This document shows, piece by piece, positions 1-5,087 of a stretch of 6,160 bases of DNA. Positions within the stretch are counted from its first letter, which is position 1. Every line of letters starts with the position of its first letter. Under the pieces are notes generated by a model. It worked only from the letters and a program-made list of their open reading frames with translations, had not been told where the DNA came from and ran no database searches. Where the stretch lies: assembly GCA_903927495.1 (NCBI GenBank), contig CAIYNH010000138.1, positions 1 through 6,160 of the forward strand. The letters are read 5' to 3'. The translations under genes and the position numbers were made by a program. This stretch comes from an uncultured beta proteobacterium (lineage in GTDB: Bacteria > Pseudomonadota > Gammaproteobacteria > Burkholderiales > Burkholderiaceae_C).

Positions 1-18
1 CAGACTGACCGGCACATC

Positions 19-46
19 AAAAGGCTTCTCTGAGAAGCCTTTTTTT
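19..46 (+). terminator. Rho-independent terminator-like hairpin just upstream of the LOG gene
   Basis: The arms AAAAGGCTTC (19-28) and GAAGCCTTTT (34-43) pair perfectly around a five-base loop, and a run of seven T follows at 40-46. The stem plus T-tract is a classic intrinsic terminator on the + strand, presumably ending a gene left of the window. Because the stem is flanked by A on the left and T on the right, it could also work on the - strand. It ends only 18 bases before the LOG start codon. Bases 1-18 are too short to assign to a gene. Confidence 0.85.
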
Positions 47-64
47 GGCCCACAATCCGAGTCT

Positions 65-940
65 ATGGAAAACACTCAAAACCTGCCCCATCTCCTGACC
101 GAACAACGTCTGGCCGATGTTTGGTCTGAATTGCTCAAGCATCCAGCCAATGCCACAGTGCTGCGTGCCAATGCCCATCGGTTGGCTTTTGCAGATCCCG
201 AATTTTTGCTGCGTCGGGACACTCGCGGTATTCGCATTCAACTTGAAATGCTCAAGCCAGATTTAGATCAGTCTGAACAAGGTATTCACCATACGGTGGT
301 GGTATTTGGCAGTGCCCGGTTTGCCTCACCTGAAACTGCTGATCAGCAGTTGCAACAGGCACTGAAAATCGCTGACCCACAAGCGATTGCCCTGGCACAA
401 CGACAGCTGCGCAATGCCCAGCACTACAACCAAGCTAGGTTATTTGCCCGTTTGGTGGCGGCGTACAGCGCGGCCCAAGTGCCCGAGCTACGTCTGAACA
501 TATGCACCGGTGGCGGCCATGGTATCATGGAAGCGGCCAATCGTGGCGCGCACGAACTGGGTCAGCCCACCGTTGGGTTGAACATTGCCCTACCGCATGA
601 ACAGAACGCCAACCCCTACGTGACACCGAGCCTAAGCTTCAAATTCCATTACTTCGCACTTCGCAAGATGCACTTCATGATGCGCGCCAAAGCCCTGGTG
701 GCTTTTCCCGGCGGATTTGGCACGCTTGACGAGCTCTTTGAAGTCATCACTTTGGTGCAAACCAACAAAGCACAACCAGTACCGATTGTTTTGTTTGGCA
801 GTGATTACTGGAGACGCATCATCAACATGCAAGCGATGGTTGAAGAAGGAGTGATTTCACCTGACGATCTCAAGTTATTCCATTATGTTGACGAACCCCA
901 GGCCGCCTGGGACGTGATTCAAGGCTTTTACGCTTTATGA
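65..940 (+). CDS. LOG family protein (TIGR00730-type Rossmann fold; putative cytokinin riboside 5'-monophosphate phosphoribohydrolase)
   Basis: This 291-residue protein carries the LOG signatures. They are a GSAR strand-loop at 82-85, the nucleotide-binding TGGGHGIMEAANRG block at 148-161, an ALRK segment at 198-201, and the catalytic PGGFGTLDELFE motif at 215-226. In characterised members these motifs bind a nucleoside 5'-monophosphate and the conserved Arg and Glu support hydrolysis to free base plus ribose 5-phosphate. The enzyme is soluble. Older annotations call the family 'lysine decarboxylase', which is misleading. Canonical LOGs are about 180-200 residues. This is the long form, with about 75 extra N-terminal residues and an extended helix region at about 92-140. 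The ATG at 65 is chosen because the N-terminal RLADVW to DTRGIR block looks like that of other betaproteobacterial long forms, although the ribosome binding site is poor. The true substrate in this organism is unknown. The 3' end overlaps the convergent MFS gene. Confidence 0.93.
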   Translation: MENTQNLPHLLTEQRLADVWSELLKHPANATVLRANAHRLAFADPEFLLRRDTRGIRIQLEMLKPDLDQSEQGIHHTVVVFGSARFASPETADQQLQQALKIADPQAIALAQRQLRNAQHYNQARLFARLVAAYSAAQVPELRLNICTGGGHGIMEAANRGAHELGQPTVGLNIALPHEQNANPYVTPSLSFKFHYFALRKMHFMMRAKALVAFPGGFGTLDELFEVITLVQTNKAQPVPIVLFGSDYWRRIINMQAMVEEGVISPDDLKLFHYVDEPQAAWDVIQGFYAL

Positions 941-2109
941 GCCGGCGGGCGCAGCCACCAGGCCGATCGCGCCCCCACCGCAACACTGGCACCAACCGTC
1001 CAAAACACCAAGGACACACCGAGCACTGCACCCGCGCTACCAAACAACATCGGCATCACTACGCTGGAGGCGTTAATGGCCATGAGTCGAAAGCCGAGCG
1101 CTTCTCCATGTCGTTCAGCCGGTGTGATTTGATGCAAAGTACTCATGATCATGGGTTGCACCGAACCCAGGGAAAACCCCAGCAGCACCGAACAAACCCC
1201 CATAGCCATTGCAGAATTCATCAGCGGGTAAAGCATGAACAAGACTGCAGTCATGAGCATGGCAGAGGTAACCACCACCCACTCGTCAAGATGTGCGGCA
1301 AACATAGGCAGCGCGACCCGAACACTGGTCGCGGCCAAGGCAAAGCCAGCCAATATAGCCCCGATTGCAGAGGCGCTCAAGCCGCGTTCGTGGCCCAAAA
1401 CAGGCACCACAAAAGTGTGAACATCCCAGCATGATGAGAGCAACCAATTCACCAGCATCAAACGACGCATCATGGGTTCAAGCAACAAGTCCCAGGCTCG
1501 ACCGGACTTGATACCGGGTTTTATGACAACAGGTGGCAGTTCGACCGTATGACGCACCCAAAGCCAAGTCATCAGTGGCAAGCCAGACAGCGCCAAAAAT
1601 GCCACCCGGAAACCACCGTGGTCAATCAACAAACCAGCTGCCAATGGTCCGACAAAATTGGAAAGTGCGGGTCCAATCGAGAGCCAGCTGAACATGCTTT
1701 TCAGTTCGGTGTTGTTCTGCGCCGATCGCCCTACGTGGCGTTGCAGGCTGATGGATGCGACACCCGTTGCTCCACCGGTCATGAGTGCACTCAGGCACAG
1801 TACCGGAAATAGCGGAAACACAACTGCCAGACAAGCTCCTGTGCTGGCAACCACCACGCAAAGTCCGATGGGTCGCCTGAATCCATGTCGATCGGCATAG
1901 CGACCAGCCGGTAGCGCCAAAAATACTTGCGTCAGAGCAAACAAGGACAACAGAACACCAACGGCCAGAGCACTATAACCCTCGCGCAGGGCCATCAAGG
2001 GTGCCGCCATTCGCATGCCCGCCATGCAGGCATGTAAGCAGATTTGACCCGCAATCAAACGCGTCAGTGCGGCTGGTGATAAGACTTGGGTTGGCGATTT
2101 ACCGGTCAC
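928..2109 (-). CDS. Major facilitator superfamily transporter
   Basis: This 393-residue protein is very hydrophobic, with about twelve predicted membrane segments in two halves. A charged central loop separates the halves at about residues 188-212. The MFS motif A lies between helices 2 and 3 as GRYADRHGFRRP (69-80). A motif-C-like GPALSNFVGPLAAG segment is at 146-159, in the position where efflux-type (drug/H+ antiport) members carry it. Another glycine-rich stretch, LLGFSLGSVQPM, falls at 309-320. It is therefore an inner-membrane, probably proton-coupled carrier, with export somewhat more likely than uptake. The substrate cannot be read from sequence. Translation appears to start at a GTG (2107-2109), with only a weak AGG six to seven bases upstream. 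The next in-frame ATGs would remove part of helix 1. It lies 79 bases after the dehydrogenase gene on the same strand, so co-transcription is possible but unproven. Confidence 0.9.
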   Translation of the reverse strand: MTGKSPTQVLSPAALTRLIAGQICLHACMAGMRMAAPLMALREGYSALAVGVLLSLFALTQVFLALPAGRYADRHGFRRPIGLCVVVASTGACLAVVFPLFPVLCLSALMTGGATGVASISLQRHVGRSAQNNTELKSMFSWLSIGPALSNFVGPLAAGLLIDHGGFRVAFLALSGLPLMTWLWVRHTVELPPVVIKPGIKSGRAWDLLLEPMMRRLMLVNWLLSSCWDVHTFVVPVLGHERGLSASAIGAILAGFALAATSVRVALPMFAAHLDEWVVVTSAMLMTAVLFMLYPLMNSAMAMGVCSVLLGFSLGSVQPMIMSTLHQITPAERHGEALGFRLMAINASSVVMPMLFGSAGAVLGVSLVFWTVGASVAVGARSAWWLRPPAHKA

Positions 2110-2188
2110 TGGAGGCCTGAACTTGCTACACGAATAGAGTCAATCACAAAAAAAACGTGTTCAAAGTCGACTTCATCTGGCTGTAGAG

Positions 2189-3184
2189 CTATTTTATTGA
2201 AGCTGTAGTCGCAGGTAACTTGCAGTTCAGGGGTGTCAGTGCCTTGCCATGAACCAAATAAGCAATCAAGTTGTCAGCGGCCAATTGCGCCATGGCGCGC
2301 CGGGTTGACTGCGTGGCACTGGCAATATGAGGCGTCAAAACAACATTGGAAACAGTAAGCAGATCCGGATGAACAGCGGGTTCTCCCTCAAACACATCAA
2401 GACCAGCGGCGGCAATCACACCCTGTCGCAGGGCAGCCGCAAGTGCTGCGTCATCGACAATGCCGCCTCGCGCTATATTCACCAAGGTTGCAGTGCATTT
2501 CATTTGCGCCAACTCTGCTACACCAATGGTGTGATGCGCCTGTGCCGAGTACGGCAGCACCAGCACCAGATGGTCACTGCTGGCAAGCAACTCTGATTTG
2601 CTGACCCAGCGTGCACGGCAAGCGGCTTCGGTTGCAGCATCAAGGTGTGAACGATTGTGATAAATCACATTCATACCAAAACCGTGCGCGCCACGCTTGG
2701 CAATGCCCTGCCCAATCCGCCCCATGCCCAAAATTCCCAATGTGCTACCGTGCACCTCAGCACCCGCAAACATGTCATAGCGCCAGCGGCTCCAATGACC
2801 GGCACGCAAGAAATGTTCACTTTCCGACAAACGCCTAGCCGTTGCAAGCAACAGTGCGAATCCAAAATCAGCGGTGGTGTCGGTCAACACGTCAGGCGAA
2901 TTGGTCCCCAATACGCCGGCTGCGCTCATGGCATCAAGATCAAAATTATTAAACCCGACCGCCATATTTGCACAGATTTTCAGGTCTGGGCAGGCAGCTA
3001 GCAATTCAGCGGAAATGCGTTCGCTGCCGGTGGTGAACGCACCCTGCATACCTTGCATTTTTTCTATCAATTGCGCTGGCATCCACAATTCGTCGTTTTG
3101 GTTTGAAGTTACTTGAAAATGCTGTGCCAGCTTGTCTAGTACTTCAGGAAATACCGCTCTGGCCACCAAAATGGATGGTTTCAT
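2189..3184 (-). CDS. D-isomer-specific 2-hydroxyacid dehydrogenase, probably glyoxylate/hydroxypyruvate reductase (GhrB-like)
   Basis: This 331-residue protein has the full family layout. The N-terminal substrate domain includes NMAVGFNNFD (73-82). A central Rossmann domain has GMGRIG (153-158, GxGxxG), and the last helix returns to the first domain. The catalytic triad is visible as Arg239 (in NIARGG), Glu268 (in DVFEGEP) and His286 (in TPHIASAT). The second Rossmann strand ends in HNRS (176-179) rather than an acidic residue, which in this family favours NADPH over NADH. The expected reaction is reduction of glyoxylate or hydroxypyruvate to glycolate or glycerate in the cytoplasm. A 2-ketogluconate or other 2-ketoacid reductase remains possible. 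The ATG at 3182-3184 gives a standard N-terminus, with a weak AAGTGA upstream. It begins 21 bases after the nhaD stop codon, so the two are likely translated from one mRNA. Confidence 0.93.
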   Translation of the reverse strand: MKPSILVARAVFPEVLDKLAQHFQVTSNQNDELWMPAQLIEKMQGMQGAFTTGSERISAELLAACPDLKICANMAVGFNNFDLDAMSAAGVLGTNSPDVLTDTTADFGFALLLATARRLSESEHFLRAGHWSRWRYDMFAGAEVHGSTLGILGMGRIGQGIAKRGAHGFGMNVIYHNRSHLDAATEAACRARWVSKSELLASSDHLVLVLPYSAQAHHTIGVAELAQMKCTATLVNIARGGIVDDAALAAALRQGVIAAAGLDVFEGEPAVHPDLLTVSNVVLTPHIASATQSTRRAMAQLAADNLIAYLVHGKALTPLNCKLPATTASIK

Positions 3185-3205
3185 AATTTCACTTATCGCG
3201 AAAAT

Positions 3206-4489
3206 TCAAGGAAACAAGCGGAGCTCAGCAATATAAAACAGGGCTCCCCCCAAATAGCCGATCAAAGCCAGCCCGCTGATGCGTCTCATGTACCAAAAAA
3301 AGTCAATTTTTTCCAACCCCATGGCTGCGACTCCGGCAGCTGAGCCAATGATCAGAATCGAGCCACCGGTGCCCGCGCAATAGGCCATGAACTCCCACAG
3401 GAAGCTGTCGGCTGGATATTGCGTTAGGCTGTACATGCCCATGGATGCAGCGACCAAAGGCACGTTATCCACCACAGCACTAACCAGACCAATGATCATC
3501 ACAATGAGATCCTGCCGACCCACAGATTGATCAAGCCATTGGGCCAATGATTTCAGAATATGGGTATGTTCCAGAATTGACACCGAAAGAAGAATACCAA
3601 TGAAAAAGACGATGGAGCCCATGTCAATGCGTGACAAGGCATGTGCCAGCGTCAAGTGCTCTTTGTCGTCGTCTGGCTTATTGCGATGCAACAAGTCCCC
3701 TACCAGCCACAAAATACCCAAGCCAAACAATATGCCAAGAAAGGGTGGCAAATTGGTAACTGTCTTAAAAACCGGAACCAAGACCAAAATGCCCAAACCC
3801 AAAAAAAACATTACATTGCGTTCGTTGTCAGAAGTCGCTATGCCCCGAGCATCATCTGAGCGCACCGGTGCCAGCACTGGTATGCCTTTCAATACAAAGC
3901 TAGTGACCGTTAACGGCACCAGCAAATTGATCATGGACGGAATAAACAAACTTTTCATGATTGCCAATGTGGTGATTTGACCCCCGATCCAGAGCATGGT
4001 GGTGGTTACATCACCAATCGGAGTCCAAGCGCCGCCCGCATTCGCCGCAATAATGATAATGCCGGCAAAAAACAGACGATCTTCACGCTTTTCGAGCAAT
4101 TTTTTCATGAGCGACACCATCACAATGGTGGTGGTCAGATTGTCCAAAATGGAGCTAAGAAAAAATGCTACGAAACCAACCATCCACATCAGCGTTGAGA
4201 GTTTTTTAGTGCTGATGCGGGACGTAATAACTTCAAAGCCGTTGTGTGCGTCGACTACCTCCACTATGGTCATAGCGCCCATCAGAAAAAATACAACTTG
4301 GGCTGTGCCCATGAGGGATTCGCCCAATTGCTGGCCTATCAAGGTGGCATTGCCACTGGACATGGCGTAAATGGTCCACAACAGACCGGCACCAATCAAC
4401 GCTGACGCAGACTTGTTGATTTTGATGGGGTGTTCGAGCGCGATAGCAGCGTATGCCAGTACAAACACAATGACCAAAGCAGTCAGCAT
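3206..4489 (-). CDS. nhaD: NhaD-type Na+/H+ antiporter (ArsB/NhaD ion transporter superfamily)
   Basis: This 427-residue inner-membrane protein has many hydrophobic helices and several signatures of NhaD transporters. They are SSILDNLTTTIVM (112-124), GGAWTPIGDVTT (152-163) and DNVPLVAAS (341-349), followed by the glycine-rich GTGGSILIIGSAAG (373-386). The two Asp-Asn pairs in broken helices (D116-N117 and D341-N342) fall in the two inverted halves and are the likely ion-binding positions. NhaD exchanges internal Na+ or Li+ for external H+, supporting pH and sodium homeostasis. A charged loop at about 264-287 joins the halves. A TTG at 4504 would add five residues, but the ATG at 4487-4489 is preferred because a good GAGGTG ribosome binding site lies seven bases before it, inside that extension. 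The family call is firm; antiporter activity and ion choice are inferred. The next gene starts 21 bases downstream. Confidence 0.93.
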   Translation of the reverse strand: MLTALVIVFVLAYAAIALEHPIKINKSASALIGAGLLWTIYAMSSGNATLIGQQLGESLMGTAQVVFFLMGAMTIVEVVDAHNGFEVITSRISTKKLSTLMWMVGFVAFFLSSILDNLTTTIVMVSLMKKLLEKREDRLFFAGIIIIAANAGGAWTPIGDVTTTMLWIGGQITTLAIMKSLFIPSMINLLVPLTVTSFVLKGIPVLAPVRSDDARGIATSDNERNVMFFLGLGILVLVPVFKTVTNLPPFLGILFGLGILWLVGDLLHRNKPDDDKEHLTLAHALSRIDMGSIVFFIGILLSVSILEHTHILKSLAQWLDQSVGRQDLIVMIIGLVSAVVDNVPLVAASMGMYSLTQYPADSFLWEFMAYCAGTGGSILIIGSAAGVAAMGLEKIDFFWYMRRISGLALIGYLGGALFYIAELRLFP

Positions 4490-4496
4490 GGTTAGA

Positions 4497-4502
4497 CACC
4501 TC
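4497..4502 (-). promoter_or_regulatory. Ribosome binding site that decides the nhaD start
   Basis: On the - strand GAGGTG stands seven bases before the ATG at 4487-4489, a near-ideal Shine-Dalgarno match and spacing. Starting at the upstream in-frame TTG (4502-4504) would place this site inside the coding region and leave that TTG without a comparable site, so the shorter protein is favoured. Confidence 0.8.
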
Positions 4503-4531
4503 AAGTTCTATTGTTGAAAAATGCAAGCACA

Positions 4532-4561
4532 ATTATGGCGGCTTATCTGATCACCAGTTAA
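4532..4561 (-). promoter_or_regulatory. Candidate sigma-70 promoter for nhaD
   Basis: Reading the - strand, TTAACT (4556-4561, four of six to TTGACA) is followed after 18 bases by CATAAT (4532-4537, five of six to TATAAT). Transcription would begin near 4525, giving a leader of about 36 bases before the ATG. Position fits a gene insulated by the terminator at 4626-4655, but the match is moderate and other placements in this AT-rich gap are possible. Confidence 0.4.
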
Positions 4562-4584
4562 CTGCGATCCAATCAAAGAGATTG

Positions 4585-4601
4585 TTTTGTTCTCAACAAA
4601 A
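4585..4601. repeat. AT-rich inverted repeat upstream of the nhaD promoter
   Basis: TTTTGTT (4585-4591) and AACAAAA (4595-4601) are perfect inverted copies around CTC. The repeat lies between the lipoprotein terminator and the candidate nhaD -35 box. It could be a regulator site, but short AT-rich repeats arise easily by chance and no specific regulator is suggested. Confidence 0.3.
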
Positions 4602-4625
4602 GAAAACCAGGATTTCAGGTGCCAA

Positions 4626-4655
4626 CAAAAAAGCCACCCGAAGGTGGCTTTTTTG
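4626..4655 (-). terminator. Strong rho-independent terminator after the lipoprotein gene
   Basis: The arms CAAAAAAGCCACC (4626-4638) and GGTGGCTTTTTTG (4643-4655) pair perfectly over 13 bases around a four-base loop. On the - strand RNA the loop reads UUCG closed by C-G, the exceptionally stable tetraloop, and a six-U tract follows the GC core. This points to the lipoprotein transcript as its main client and separates that gene from nhaD. The A/T flanks are symmetrical, but on the + strand the loop would be CGAA. Confidence 0.92.
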
Positions 4656-4657
4656 AC

Positions 4658-4682
4658 GAAGTAATCGCTGAGCGATTACTTC
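4658..4682 (-). repeat. Perfect 25-base inverted repeat spanning the lipoprotein stop codon
   Basis: GAAGTAATCGCT (4658-4669) and AGCGATTACTTC (4671-4682) are exact inverted copies around a single central base. In the - strand RNA they can form an 11-bp stem with a three-base loop. The outer arm contains the last two Lys codons and the TAA stop (4676-4678). Only two bases separate it from the terminator stem, so the mRNA would end in two neighbouring hairpins. The same DNA could instead be a dimeric protein-binding site. Confidence 0.75.
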
Positions 4683-4891
4683 TTGGCTTCGGAGGCAGCA
4701 GGAGCGGCAGCAGCGGCACCAGATGCAGCAGGAGCAGCAGCTTCAGAAGCGGCAGGTGCTGCAGGAGCAGCTGGTGCCGGTGCTGGTGCTGGTGCAGCCA
4801 CAGGAGCTGGAGCCGGTGCAGGAGCTTCTGTTTTGCCACAAGCAACCAAAGCAGCAGCAATAACAGCGATCAGAACGAGAGATTTATTCAT
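4676..4891 (-). CDS. Small Ala/Pro-rich lipoprotein, function unknown
   Basis: This 71-residue protein starts with a textbook lipoprotein signal: MNKS, a hydrophobic stretch (5-17), and the lipobox LVAC with Cys18. Signal peptidase II would cleave before Cys18, leaving a lipid-anchored chain of 54 residues. Gly at +2, not Asp, favours the outer membrane under the Lol sorting rule. The mature part has no folded domain. GKTE is followed by alternating Ala-Pro (23-40), then Ala-rich sequence with three PAAS[E/G]A units at 46-51, 54-59 and 64-69, ending in Lys-Lys. Such chains behave as extended, flexible periplasmic tethers. I recognise the general type from Burkholderiales but no characterised function. 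The ATG at 4889-4891 is the only sensible start; the ribosome binding site (GGGT) is weak. Low-complexity reading in other frames and on the opposite strand produces shadow ORFs that I do not accept. Confidence 0.85.
   Translation of the reverse strand: MNKSLVLIAVIAAALVACGKTEAPAPAPAPVAAPAPAPAPAAPAAPAASEAAAPAASGAAAAAPAASEAKK
4751..4825 (-). repeat. Ala-Pro-encoding short tandem repeats inside the lipoprotein gene
   Basis: This stretch consists largely of imperfect GCACCA/GCTCCA-type hexamers encoding Ala-Pro pairs, clearest at 4770-4795. Synonymous changes break up the exact repeats, so it is not a pure microsatellite. Gains or losses of a hexamer would keep the frame and only change the tether length. 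Confidence 0.7.
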
Positions 4892-4915
4892 TTGAGATAC
4901 CCAGTAAAAAAAGAC

Positions 4916-4929
4916 AATTTCCGGAAATT
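4916..4929. repeat. 14-base perfect palindrome in the lipoprotein leader
   Basis: AATTTCCGGAAATT is its own reverse complement and lies 25 bases upstream of the lipoprotein ATG. A further copy of the core TTCCGG occurs at 4969-4974. With no room for a loop it would act as a protein site rather than a hairpin. The copy at 4969-4974 could pair with it in RNA. No known operator is recognised. Confidence 0.4.
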
Positions 4930-4992
4930 ATTTTTGCAGTCGCCCACAAAGACCAAGCAAACAAACGGTTCCGGCTGTTCGCTTAGCCTCTA

Positions 4993-4998
4993 ATTATA
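4993..4998 (-). promoter_or_regulatory. Candidate -10 box for the lipoprotein gene
   Basis: A perfect TATAAT is read on the - strand about 100 bases before the ATG, followed by a plausible start site near 4986 and a leader of roughly 95 bases. No good -35 hexamer is found 16-18 bases upstream (GTAAAT or similar), and there is no extended -10 TG, so the assignment rests on one element and position. Confidence 0.4.
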
Positions 4999-5087
4999 GT
5001 TTGGATTTACATGGTATTTACGCTTGACTTCTATCGTGCGTTGTGTTCACACGTCACTCGATATTCACATATACGCCTGCCTGACGG

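Larger units (their letters stand above)
4892..5087. other. 196-base intergenic region between the hydroxylase and lipoprotein genes
   Basis: This gap holds the lipoprotein leader and its candidate promoter, plus a perfect 14-base palindrome. No credible small ORF or RNA gene is visible. I find no stem followed by a T-tract behind the hydroxylase stop at 5088, so that gene's transcript may run on or end by another mechanism. Confidence 0.6.

Noticed and set aside
937..1434. 165-residue + strand ORF rich in His, Arg and Gln, opposite the MFS gene
   Set aside because: Its composition is that of an antisense reading of a membrane protein gene. It has no recognisable domain, and the - strand frame is clearly a full MFS transporter.
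2148..2173. Eight-base T-tract on the - strand next to the palindrome AAGTCGACTT, as a possible terminator after the dehydrogenase gene
   Set aside because: The palindrome has no loop and is separated from the T-tract by eight bases. I could not build a convincing stem directly before the Ts.
4502..4504. TTG as the nhaD start
   Set aside because: A strong GAGGTG site lies within the five-codon extension, seven bases before an ATG, which is the better start.
4615..4993. Overlapping ORFs opposite and out of frame with the lipoprotein gene (Ala/Gly-rich, Ser/Arg-rich and Leu-rich)
   Set aside because: They are frame shadows of a GC-rich repeat that lacks stops in several frames. Only the frame at 4676-4891 has a proper signal peptide and lipobox, a plausible start, and a terminator placed correctly after it.
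5024..5029. TTGACT on the + strand as a -35 box
   Set aside because: No -10-like hexamer lies 16-18 bases downstream, and there is no + strand gene to serve.
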